64,000 nt of DNA from Membranipora membranacea (lineage: Eukaryota; Bryozoa; Gymnolaemata; Cheilostomatida; Membraniporidae). The position numbers and the translations under genes were made by a program. Each line of letters begins with the position of its first letter. The first letter of the stretch is position 1. Positions 28,144-41,300 of the stretch are shown piece after piece. Below the pieces are notes generated by a model that searched no databases, had not been told where the DNA came from, and saw only the letters and a list, made by a program, of their open reading frames with translations. Location: NCBI GenBank assembly GCA_914767715.1, contig OU612066.1, positions 7,695,001 to 7,759,000 on the forward strand. Direction: 5' to 3'.

Positions 28144-31100
28144 ATGAGTACAAACATCAAAGTTTGTGTTCGAGTAAGACCAGAAAATGTGCGGGAGAGA
28201 GAAGCAGGGCAGAAACCCGTGGTGGCTGTGCTCGATGAATCAATGCTTATATTCGACCCTGTTTATGATGCATCAGGTACTTTGTAGTTACTAAATTTGT
28301 ATGCAGATTGATTTCCTAATTCAAACAGCATGAATATTTTCATAACTTTGGTAATTGCATTCATTGCTCATTCTTTTATCGCTCGTAATGTGATGTCATG
28401 GTCAGTCCCACTTTTCAGTTTTGACGTAGCTGTGATGATACCCAATAATTCGTTATTGTTTCAGTAACATATTTCCATGGAAGGGTTGTGAAGGACCCTA
28501 CCAGCAGGAAGCCTAGAGAAGCTAAGTTTGCTTTCGATCATGTCTTTGGCCCGTCATCTACTAACATTGAAGTCTACGAACAGACAACTAAATCTGTACT
28601 AAGAGCTCTTGTGGAAGGCTACAACTGCTCAGGTAAAATATTTTTCTTATGACCATCGATGACAATACACTATTGAACCACTCATATGTGCTCATCTTAA
28701 TCTGTCATATCATATCACTTAGAATCATTCTTCACTCAACAAATTTGTGGTTCTGCTGTGACAAGCTTGTCATAGCGTTTCACAAATTTGTAGATGCTGG
28801 CTTGGAAGATAGTGAGGGGGATTTCATACCCTGTATATTTTGGTAAGTCAAGAAGCCCATGTTTTATTTTCCACCAATACTGTAACTGAACCCAGCACTT
28901 ACAACAACTTACTTACAACTATTGTCTTTTAAATTCAGTGTTTGCATATGGAGCCACAGGAGCTGGAAAAACATTCTCAATGCTGGGATCACCTCAGACT
29001 CCTGGTGTTATATTCCTCAGTATGATGGATCTGTATAATATTAAAGAGTCAGAGAAGGATGAGAGAAAAATAGACGTGTCTGTCTCCTATCTAGAGGTAA
29101 GATATAAGAGTAGATATGATGTTAGCTCAGTACAGGCAGATCACTGCTATCACTAGTCAGTCCATTCTGTACACTTTATATTACATATTATATAAGTAAA
29201 AATGATAAATTAAAAGTAAAAATAAGAAATAGAAATATGGATAGAAACTCACTAACAAATATCCAATTACATGATAAATGAAAAATATGTATGTCATGAT
29301 TTTGGATCCTAATCTGTTCCTGTTATAAGGTATGAGCAAAATGGGAAGTCTTAATTTGTCTGCAGTAATCTAGGCTTTTTGAGTTTGAGTACCCATTGGA
29401 GTAACATTTTCACGCGAAGAAAATACATCGCAATACTTGAAAATACTTGACATTCACAAATTGATCATAGCATGAACTGGAGATCACCCATCATGCCTTT
29501 GGAATGCAGTCGTCTCACAAACCTGAGTACACTTAACCAGTATATTTTATCAGGTATACAATGAGAACATAAAGGACTTATTATCTCCTGGTTCTGGTAA
29601 TCTGCCCATCAGAGAGAATGGTAAGCAGGGTATAGTCGTCACTGGACTAACAGTGAGAGAACCAAACTCTGCTGAGGAACTCCTTCAGATGTTAGAGAAA
29701 GGAAATAAGAGTAGAACTCAGCATCCTACAGATGCCAACGCAGAGTCATCCAGATCTCATGCTATATTCCAGGTAGAAACAGAGATGATACGATAGGTTT
29801 CAGAATGACCTCAAATAGATCTCAGATTTTCAATATCTATAAGATGTCTAAGAATCATGTACTTTTTGTAGTGTAGTCCTCTTACTAGTGCTATTAGTCT
29901 CCTAAGTATCCTTAGATTCCCCAGTTTGATGTTGTCACTTGACAGTTACTCCTCAGCTCCTCGTTATTATCTAATGCATATAGTCCGAGTAGATTCCCTC
30001 TCATTACTGTAGCTAGGCCCCCTTCTTTGCCTGCATGCCCATATAGGGTGTGTCCATATGTACCGATGCCCGGACATGGTATGTCCATCCGTGTTACACA
30101 TTGTATCTTACTGTTTACTGCACAGGTAGATATTTGTTTTTATAGGTGTTTGTCAGAGTACAGAATGCTACAGCTGGTTTAAAGGAGGATGTTCGTGTAT
30201 CAAAGCTTTCCTTGATAGATCTGGCTGGTTCCGAACGAGCTACAGTCACTAAAAATAAAGGTGCTAGACTGAGGGAAGGTGCTAATATCAACAAGTCACT
30301 ATTAGCCCTGGGAAACTGTATCAATGCACTAGCTGACACAAAAGTAAGTTGTACAAATAAATATTAAGTTGTGTGAAAGATTTTACTGTTTGAGTCACAT
30401 CACCACAGAAGGGTTTTATTTGGAGAGAGCTATCTTAATTGGAAGGTCCTATGAAGTATAAATGATATTATATGCGAAGGCTTTAAACAAGCAGCTATTT
30501 TACATAATAATTTGAGACTTGGCTGATAAGCAATTCATCACAAAATGGATTTATCATTATCATCAGATACAATAAGGTGTTTAGAAATTGCTGTTACTGT
30601 TGTGATTATTTTGTAGAGGAAGGGCTCTAAACATGTGCCATACAGAAACAGTAAACTGACAAGAATACTCAAAGATTCACTCGGTGATAACTGTAAAACT
30701 GTCATGCTCGCTGCTGTCAGGTAAAGCGTCTATAATATTCAACCCTGTAGAATGGACAGGAACTTATAATTGATAATAAGCTGGAATTGTCTAACTGATG
30801 AACATAAAATCTTTATAGCGTGGTCCCCAAGTAGAGATTTCTTTCTGGTAGTCACATTAATTTTAACTCATTCAGCCGGGGATCAACCACTCAAACTGCT
30901 TTCTGGATGATAAAATATGTGGAAGACTATGTGAGACCATTTACAGATTGCTTTTTCGTAACATGATAAACATCAAAAGATGATTATGAGTCTCTGGTAG
31001 TATTTGAGAGTTGTCCCATCCTTGATGTTGGACAGACAATTACTAAAGATACAAAAATAAAAACTGTGATATCATTTTACAGCCCATCTCGACACACATA

Positions 31101-34100
31101 TGAGGACACATATAACACTCTGAGCTATGCAGATAGAGCTAAGAAGATTAAAGCAGTGGTATGTATTGGTATTATGACCGTGATAAACTCTCCTTTGGTT
31201 TCTGCAAAAAAAATTCTTTTTATCACAGACATGACAGCAAGTTTCCAATTTTATATTGGAGCCAGTAGCACAGCTCAGCTGCTCAATAATGCTTGTATTC
31301 ATTTTTAAACTGTGATTCAGTATTGTAGAAATATTTTGGCCCATTGTTTGACATGAAAACTAACACTATGCCAAACCATGTGTCAGACGTGATGCTTCTG
31401 CGCCATTTTTTTAATGTTTGCATTGTTGATACGTTGTATGCTATAATTCAGCTGAAGAAAAATGTGTTCTCTGTGGCTTCTCACATGCAGAACTACGGCA
31501 AAGTAGTGGATGATCTCCAATCGGAGGTATGTGTCAATGTAATGATGTTCCTGAAAATGTTCTTCCAGTAGACATAATATCATATAGTAATAATGGATAG
31601 TGATCACTGTCTTTGTGTCTTCTTTTTAACACATAAGGTTTATGTTATGGTGAAGGTCTCTCTTCATGGAACTTTGGCAGTAATTTCTCCATAAATTGAA
31701 AAACGCAGAGTTTTTAAATATAACTATAATATATACATATACGATTTAAACTGATTTACTGCTCATGACAATACATTGTACAAAATTTAACTTGTGTTTC
31801 TAACTTTTTTATACATTTGTTGGCACAACTTAATTGTTACTCATAACTTTTGTCCTCATATTCTCATAGTCTTGGAGAGTGAAATGTTTAGTATGTTGCT
31901 ATAGTATTATAATGTATTTTACACATCCCGTGCTGCCTGATTCTCTACAGGTAGCAAAGTTGAAGGAGAAGTTGAGAATACAAACAGAACAGTTAGCAGA
32001 GAGAGCGTCACTCACACACATGACTCCATTAGCTACAGCTACCCCAGCAGGGCCGGATCAAACTCTGCCAGTACCAGTCACTGCTGCTGTGTGTGAATTC
32101 AACATTGATCAGTAAGTGCCTTCATGTCGATAGGTCACGTTTACAACAATTCCAGCATGGAAGATTCATTCACAGTAAAATCCTTTACTCTAAGAGGAGT
32201 AAATATCATTTGGAGTTTAGTTTAGCTTGCACCAATTTTAGCTAAAGTGGGAGTCCATATAGAGTTATGAGATTGAGTAACTGTTTGCTAGCCAGAAATT
32301 TAACTATTTAACGCCTGTGCGAAAATCTGAACTTTTCCTCTTATGAGGCTGGTCTGGTTCATAGTGATATCAATATTCTTTTAAGTCAATCGCTGTTTTA
32401 CAATATTCGTTTGTAGACTGCAGAATGATATAAGTAAGACATACGGTGAGAGGCGTCAGATCAGAGACGATCTGTTACATATAGAGCTGATGCAGAAACA
32501 AGCTCAGTATACTATAATAAAAAAGAGGCGCGTACTCGACAGACTAGATATGATGTCATCACAGGGATCTGTAGATAGCCAAGCTGGTAATCAGGTAATG
32601 TCAAAAAAGGGCAGCATTACCAGCAGTATTAAGTGCATTACTTTACCGGTCATCTCTCGTGAATGTAAATGTTTCCATTATTTTAAATTCTGTTTCCCGG
32701 ACACTTGCAGGAGGCTTTTTGGGCATTCAATATTCATTCCTCATCAGGTATCAGGTATAGCTATATAAAAAAGTTTAACTGATTTACCCGGTCTCTGTGT
32801 CTAACATATCAATGTAATTTTTTTATCAGCTCCCGGTTCTGAGCATAAACTACTATTTATTTGTATGATTATAAATTCTATCCAATTTATTACATTGCAG
32901 ACCATTGGTAAAGTTACCAGAGCTCTTGGATCAGCACTGAATAAACAGAAAAACCTGGAGAAGACAAAGTCATATGAACTGAGTCAACTAGCAGATAATA
33001 CAGCCACACTCAAACAACTCATAGAGCAGGGAAAAGATGAAGATAATGACAACGCTCGGCAGGTGTGTGTGTTTTTTCTGTAAACATGGTATTGATAAGA
33101 CTCTAATCTACACACAAAAAATTTCTAATTAAATTCTAAATTTTTTGCGTGTAGAGACTCTTGCTACAACAAAATAATGTGTTTTAATCATCTGCACCTG
33201 AAAAACAATGGCAGGCTGAATGGCACTGAGATCGATGTGTTTATTCCGTGCAGTTTTTCATACTATGACTTCTTTTCGTTGCAGATATTATCGCTTCAGA
33301 TGAAATGCTACAACTATGAGCAAGAGTCTAGAGAGTATCAGAAAGAAAACCAATACCTTCAAAAATTCATCCATATCATGCGAGAGGAACAGCTCAGTAA
33401 TAACAAGTTAGTTGCTAGTGCTGCCATTCAAGCTTTCTCAAAGGCACCCTGTGATAGATCAAAATTAGTGCCCCCTGAAAAAATATATAATTTTATTGAA
33501 CGGTTTTAGCATTGGAAGAAATTCGCTTTAACCTACTCTGCATTCCATAGCATAGCATAATTGGCCACCATTATTTTTATGATAATAGCTTGTATATTTT
33601 CATTGTTTGGCTCTATGAACCATTGTTGAACTGGCCCATGTTGTGTTGCCCATCAGATTTACCTCGACGCTTTAATTGTTGGAGTCCGCGTAATACAAAA
33701 TCATGCCAGAGTGCTCTGTCTGTTGCCTTCTCCTCTGTGTTCATAGTAGAATGCTACGTCTGAGACTGACTTCATGTCATGATCTGTTATATTCTATGTC
33801 TGCCCTTATTGTAGGATGCTAAGTATGTTTGTTGAGTTTCTCCGCACATCAGAAGGGCTGTTAGCTCAGTATGGTCTGCAGAGTGAAGAACTCACTGGTA
33901 TGTATAAGAACATGAAGGAGGCTGTAGTGAATGAGAGACATGTACAATTCACAACTAATGAGGAGGAGAAGAGCAGGGAGGATAACTTCAATTCTCTACT
34001 CAATCTTCATGTAGTCAGCGCCAATGAGAACTCACTACAGCTGACAGGTATAATTCATTATTATCAAATTTGGTTGTTTTGATAATGTGTTGAATCTTGT

Positions 34101-36754
34101 GACAGACTCTATACTTAACTTTTGTGGTAAAATACCAAACTAGGGAAATCATTTCACAAATCATTCTGCTAAAGCACTGTCTAATATGATAGCTGTTCTT
34201 GATGAACATAACAGAACTAAGGTCATAACCTATATTTTCATTGTTTTAGGTGAGCCAATTTTGACAGCAGAAGTACCACAGCAAGCTGCCAACACTACAG
34301 TGACAATAAACAGAGATGCTCTTAACGGTACCTTTGTTTTAGACCAGCCTGCATCAGCCTCCGACACAGAGGGAAATCAACAGGTAATGTACAAGTAGCT
34401 CCCGCAAATCTGTCCTACATCATTATTTCATTTAAATTTCAATAGATTCTCCAGGACAGATGATTATAAATTTACATTGTCTTTACATCTCTATAATGTA
34501 ATATGTAACCCAACATAGCTCTTTTGTATGGGTTAAACATCATTGATAATTCTGCTGTGATGTAACTCTAATCACCTAGGTATCACACATTTGTTTCATC
34601 TATTACATTTACAGGAAGACATTTCCCCAGAAGGTACTCCGTCAAAATCTAATAACCAGTCCTCTGTATCTCCTAACCAAACCAGTCAAACCTCATCAAC
34701 AATGGATCTGACATTTGATGTCCTGCTCACGCCGACCAAAACTGATGATGTCACAAGCCAACCTGCAAAAGCTAATGATATCACACCATCGAAAATCAAT
34801 GATGCAAGTGATAATTCATTGTTGAAAAAGGAAAACAATTCTGATAAAGATATCATCAGTAATACACCAGAGAGTGGAGATGATGTTACAGGCAGTCGAT
34901 CTGATTATGTTTTCACAAAGCTCAGATCATCACCCAGAATATCAGCATCTAGTCGCTCCATCTTCAAACCAGTCCATGAGGTGATAAAACTTAACAATAC
35001 CTACTGCAATGTACAACCGGGCAACTGAAAATAGTGGATTAAAAAAAAAGATCTCAGGAATTTGAATCAAAGAACTGCCTCATCGTTTGAATCTTGTTTT
35101 CCATTTGACAGCTCACTGTAAAAATATGCAAGGCGTTTGCTTCTAACATTGTTATTTATGACCACATAAATATTTGAGTTTTGAAGAGTCACCCACCTAA
35201 CAAATGTGGTGGGACAACTTCAATGTTTCCTGACAACTTGTTAATTTATTCACAGGTGCTCTCATTGATACGAGGTACAGGCTGTGATGAGCAGGTCGGT
35301 GAAGGTGGTGATGATGACATCACATCAGAGTGTAAGCCAGCTAAGCTCAGGGTGATAAGTAGATCACCTGAGTCTGAACTGGGAACTACCACCTCACAAG
35401 TATCATATGGATCTAATACACTAAGTGCTGTCAGGGGCTCTCACAATGATTCAGCTGCTGGCGAAGCTCAGCTCACTGAATCACCTAAAAAAGAGCAAGG
35501 TGAGTATATTGCTAGCCTCTTTGATGATCAGTCTCTAGTCAGGAAACCAATGTGAAGACAATCTGATATATTTTTGCATCCTTGACAAGCATACGTGTGC
35601 AACAATTATACCTCCTTTGAGATATGGCATATATTCCCTGAAGATACATAAATTTATTGCGTTTGTTATGGTGTTGTTATAATTGCATAATTCATTTGAT
35701 ATTCATTTTGAAATACATTGACTCACTTCGATTGGCACTGAAGCCTCTGTTATTTGTACTGAGAATGCTATGAAATTACCCATTGGTACCTGTATGCACT
35801 GATTCTTAGGTCCGATGGGACTCAACATGTATGTAAAGCATTTAATATGTGTTGACTCCGAACTGCACTGACTTTTTCAGTATCTGTGAGCTTTTCTTTG
35901 TCCACTCATAACTGTAAGCCACTTCATGATCAACAATCAATCGCCAGACAATCTGTCACTGTTGCCCAGACCTCTTGACATAACTCTCTAAAATGATTGT
36001 TGTGGTGCATAATGGAAACTGCCATTGTTATATTTGTGTTTGTATTTCAGCAGGTTCCGATAATAAAGATTTGGAAACAACTCCTAATGTGTCTCTACCT
36101 GACCAGCCCCGTCACAGACTCAGCTACACTGTAGCTCAGCATCCTGATAAACCTAACAATGCCAATGATACACCCCAAACATCTGGTCAAAGTGAAGCGG
36201 AACCCATGGACGTCAGTTATACAATGAACAATTCAGAAACATTGAACAATACTGTAACAGTAGAGCACCATTCACCTCAAAGATTAAATGATCACTCACA
36301 AGCCATCCTGAGTAGCATTAGAACCCCCACATTGACCTCAGGTATGACCTTCGCTGACGCAGTAAGGTCACCTGTACCGACAGCACAGCCTCTATCTCAG
36401 GTTAACCAAACACCTCCAGCACAGCGAGGAGCATCACTACCGGGATATCTCAAAATGACTAAAGCTTCCAGCTCAAAACGCAGCAGAACATCCAAGTGAG
36501 TTAATCTTTGTGCCTAAGATCATTAACTTGTGTGATTTTAAGTCGTTGGGAATAACAAATGCGCTTTCTTTGAGAGAGCAGAAGTGACTCCGATTTACAT
36601 AAAATCCACATTGTGTGTCTGCCACATTACTGCAACATGAAGCTTTTTTTTAATTTAGAAACCTCAACTATGACTCCCTGTACACCTTTCATCTAACGCC
36701 ACTGACTTACTTTCTTTTCTATTTTTTAGTCAGAGCATTAACCAAGAAAACTGA
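28144..36754 (+). CDS. Kinesin-8 (KIF18-like) microtubule motor
   Basis: Eighteen exons join in one frame to 1066 residues: 28144-28276, 28465-28632, 28939-29096, 29554-29772, 30146-30343, 30617-30720, 31083-31158, 31452-31526, 31951-32111, 32417-32594, 32901-33062, 33285-33406, 33815-34047, 34250-34383, 34615-34980, 35256-35499, 36051-36495, 36730-36754. The motor domain is N-terminal (about 1-350). It has P-loop GATGAGKT (105-112), switch I NAESSRSH, switch II DLAGSE (251-256) and YRNSKLT (301-307). The neck [17 protein letters not shown] and the sequence [10 protein letters not shown] are typical of KIF18A/B. A coiled-coil stalk follows, then a long Ser/Thr/Asn-rich tail that looks disordered. 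Kinesin-8 motors walk to plus ends and shorten kinetochore microtubules in mitosis. The acceptor lies directly before the ATG, so a non-coding exon is upstream. Exon 17 has a CAGCAG acceptor. Confidence 0.93.
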
Positions 36755-38337
36755 AAAGTGAGAAAGCTGAAGTGCTGTCTTATGCCTGTGAAACTGTGAG
36801 TCTGAAGTGGGATGCCATTTTATGCGATTGTATCTCTTACCAGCCTGATGTGGTATATGATCTATCTATATTACACTGAGAACTGATAAATGTGCACATG
36901 ATTATAATGCTCTTCTTTGGACATCTTATTTGTGTAGAATTAATTTTGTCCAGTTGTCCTTATGTCTCCAATAGAAAAATGTGCATAGAACCTATTTACA
37001 CTTTGTGTCAGTAGTTATACTGACTATTACAAATGCTGCTTGTTGAGGATATGCATGTAGTCCTTCACTCTATACGTCTCACTGCTGTCATGTTTATTTT
37101 TTCGATTGCTCATTACTCATTACATACATACATGTTTGATCGGATTTTCCTTTCTTGTATTGATACTCTGCTCTTTTCCATGTCCAATCTGTCAAAATGC
37201 AATGAAAAATATAAAATTCAACCAGTGAGATAGAGTTTTCCTGCTTCAACACCCGAATAAGTTTGTTTGGTGTTATATACACTATGAATATTTGTTTATG
37301 TTTTTCTCAAATGATAAAATGTAATGGTTTGTTGTTCTACCTCTACCTAATTTCGCCCAAACAGGGTGAAAATGTGCGTCCTCTGAGTTGATACTGAATA
37401 CCTTTCTATGCACTAAGCAGTTTAACCAAGGTTTAACAAACACATCTATTGGGTGTGGAAAATCACGGCCATTTCCTTTTAGGCCCATAATACACTATCA
37501 CATTCTGCATAGTATTCAGTTTTGATGCCCTCAATAATTCATTGTCATCTTCATAGTGGCATGTTGACTTAATTTGCACTGTTCAAACATGACAGCATTT
37601 AATTCCACGATGAATTCCTAAAATAACTATTCATTCAGTAATTGTGCTAATGATTTATTGAGGAAAAAACATGCCCTTCAAAATGTGACATAATTACTAT
37701 GAGCGATTATAAAGGCTTGTCTTTAGTTGGCCTTGAGTTGGTGAGCATGCACCGTGATGGCCTTGTGACCTTCATTATTGTTCTTCAAATTGGACTACAC
37801 TTTCCTCTTCTTTCAATTCTAAAATCTCATACCGACGTGAGAATTTAAACAGGTGCGAACAATAGATTGCTCCTGCTATTGATTATATTAGAAAGTGGTT
37901 GTTCCATAATTTCATGTTCGGATACAAGATTGAAAGCTTTTCAGGATATTAAAGAATTTTTTTGTTGATTTAATGAATAATTTCTTTAGGTTTTAACATT
38001 AAATCTCACTTGAAAGCTTAATAACCAGTAATTATGAATCTTGGATCTCTGCTTTGGTGATATGTCATTATCGGGCTTTTGCTAATGTTATAGTGCATTA
38101 GATATTCCGTCTTTAAACAGCTTGAGCCATTTGCAGTCGAACTCAAAAATAAAGCTGAACTGTTTGTTTAACAAGAATTAATATTAATATTTAATTTGCG
38201 CTATTGAGTTTTTTTTACCTTTGAGAGCAACCCACATGGTTTTTTGATGTTAACATGATCGTTCAACACAAATCATATACAATGTTGTACCCAGTGGATT
38301 AAGGTTAGATGCGTTAGCTGTATTCACAGCCGAGATT
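36755..38337. other. Intergenic region, kinesin-8 to guanylyl cyclase
   Basis: This stretch lies between two plus-strand genes. It should carry the kinesin 3' untranslated region and the cyclase promoter. A possible acceptor (TATTCACAG, ending near 38329) lies just before the cyclase ATG. I see no other gene or element. Confidence 0.5.
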
Positions 38338-41300
38338 ATGGCGAGATTGGTGCTAATGTTATTCCTCGCCTGCTTTGGATATGCGCAATCTAAGGATACC
38401 GTCTTACGGATAGCTGTCATACTTTCTAATGAAACATCCACAGATCAGTGAGTAGTATTCATGTGAGACTGAGTTTGTTCTGTCATTTATTATGTTTTTT
38501 TTTGTGCTGACTGAATTTGTCTTCATGTGGAAATTTATTATTTTGTTAGCAGCAGACGTGTCTTGTCTTTGAAGGGGGATATCGCAATAAGCATTGTAAT
38601 ATCAGGGTACAGGTACCTATAAGACGTATAGGCTCGGGAAGCAGGTTTGCTTTAACAACTGATAATAAGTTATCAAACCTACTTGACTGTCAAATGAAGT
38701 CCGCATGATCAGGTAACGTACAAACATAACTGAATTGATTATATGTTTTAGATACTCAGCATACTTAGAAGACTTCCTTGACCTGTTCCTTCCAGACCAT
38801 GATGTCACCACCACATGGATACACATAACTCAACAAGGTCTCGCTGGTAACAGTGAGGCAGTCACTAAGCTGACAGAGACGCCACTCAACTCACTCGATG
38901 CTGTATTCTCGGCCGCCGAATCATGTGCAACTATTCTTAAAATATCGGCAGCGTTTAACATACCTGTGTTTACCTGGGTAGGTAATATGAACCCTCATGA
39001 AAGTCTAATGTTGTAACTGAAGACTCTTGTACTCCATAGATGTCGTCATTTGAAAACAGCAAAGAACTTACCAAGGACAGTTGTACTTTATTTGATCAGT
39101 ACTTTTTTACTGCTCATATATTGGCGATTTTGTTGTTGTAGAATTGCAAAGAAGATTATGGTAGAATAAGTGCTCAATCAGACTATAGCACTCACATTAG
39201 AATAGACCCTACCATAAAAAGTCTGATACCGTACATACAAGCATTACTCTCTGATGTCTATAGCAATGTGAAAATTGAAGTCTGGGATATCGGCCAGACT
39301 ATTTCTGCTAAGCTCTTGGCATCAAAACTCACGACTCCAGTCGATGTCTGTCAGCCATGTGGTGCTGAAAGCGAGAAAGATGGTAAGAACTTTTTTGAAC
39401 TCATAAAATGATTCTGTTCACTAATGCAAGCAGTACCCCTTGAATAAGGCATTGGTACACCCTTCTGACTCTTTCTCTTTTCCTTCTACAGAGAACAAAC
39501 CTTTGGGAATTGCATAAATAATTTATGGCCTTCCACACACTTGTTGGTAACTCTTGAGCTAGCTTAGAAAAATTCTTAGAATGTTGCTTTTGTGAAATTT
39601 ATTTGATTTTTAAGCCGAGTTATAAGACTAGCCAGGAATCAATCACCAAGTATGGTTGTGTAGTATTATGCATGGTGCAGTTGTTGAGCTAAATAAATGA
39701 AAATGTCTCAATGTAGACGGTCTGCTATTTGGCTATGCATACAGCATAGATGAAATACAATGGAGCTGTAAATGCGTAACACTCTCACTACCAAAAATGT
39801 TTTAAGAGTTTTCTCATTCGGTTGCTGCTAGATATTACGGTTGAATACAAAGGCTAAATTGTATCATGCCAATTTATTAAATATTCCTCAACACCTGAAA
39901 ATGCCAATTAGAGCCATGATTGACTTAGTGTCTTTGTTTCTCAATAATTATTACATGGTATTTTCTTCAATGGCATGTTTTTCTATTTTCATGTAAGGAG
40001 AATCAGGTTTCTTCTCCATTTTTGTTATTACTTTCGATCAGCAGTTTTTTTTCTATTTAATTGAAAACTTGAACAAGCTCAACTTGATATCAAATTGAGG
40101 ACATGAAAAAGAATTTAAATTAATCCATGTAAAATTAATGAAGATTATAGGTGCTTGAAGTTGAGTCCTGTCTTTGTTTTCAGTGTTGGTGCTAATGGGT
40201 AACGGCTCAGAGGTTGTGAGAATAATTCCGAAACTTGATATGGCTGTGAATCATTGGAAGATGATTGTGCTCGCTACATCTGATGTCACAACAGTGGCAC
40301 AATGTGAGTTCCGTAGCAAATGCAGTGCCTGCGACTTTTCCCCCGTCAAGCCAAGAGTGAGTTTGGTCCAGTTTTCCCACATTCAGATATGCTTTCCCCC
40401 TACTGATCAGCTGCGGCTTATCCGTGCAAGGGGAGCGAACCCGAATGCAGGCAAACTGGATCAACCTTAATCTTCATTAGGCTTATGGACTCGCTCTTCA
40501 TCTTAATGATGTAGCTGGACCTCCCACCAATGATACCTGGCCACTGGCAGGAAATACACAAGTGACAGGGCAGTGGCAGCAGTATGACAATGATAGCAGT
40601 TTCCTCAGCATTATTTGATCATATCTACATTACAGATATTTATTATATTCAAAATTTTGTTTGACAGGATATGGGAAGCCATTATTAACAAATTATTTGG
40701 TCATTGTGACCTTGATTTAGTCAAACTTTTGTGACTGTGGTCAGAGTTGCCCTGATTTGCGCAGGAAACACTCATTTGGGTGCAACTGGCTCGATTGATC
40801 AAATCAGATATTATCCCAACCTCCCTGAATAATCTCTCAAAATGTTCATAGCCCATCCTCTGAAAACCATGAGCTACTATTATTTGTATGTGGCATGAGC
40901 AGTCATCTCCCACGGACATTGAGAAACAGCATGCAACAATAAGAATCGCAATGCAATTTCCCTTTTTAGTAATGAAGATTAAGAATGGCTTGAGCAGAAC
41001 AAATTCTGATATTCACCTTATACATCCTGCTCAATATCAGTCATATCTAAATGTGAGTATTCAGAAAATCATTGAATATTAGGAATTCACACACAACCGA
41101 ACTGTGGATCGTTTTGTTAAGATAGTTTTAATCTGATCATACAATGTTTTGTTCTTGTTCATTTTTATAATTAGCTTAGTGATGTCATGTTATATAGGTT
41201 GGTCACCTGACCGCTCTCCTTTCTAACCCCTTGAACTAATGAAGGCTTCAAAGTTACTATAGTACATGCGGACAAGCTAGAAAGACAGCTAAAATACTAC

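Noticed and set aside
34615-35028. Stop at 35026-35028 as the end of the kinesin
   Set aside because: The frame reads past a GAG|GTGATA donor at 34980. Three further exons join in phase and keep the same Ser/Asn-rich composition, so the longer form is preferred. The shorter form could still be an isoform.
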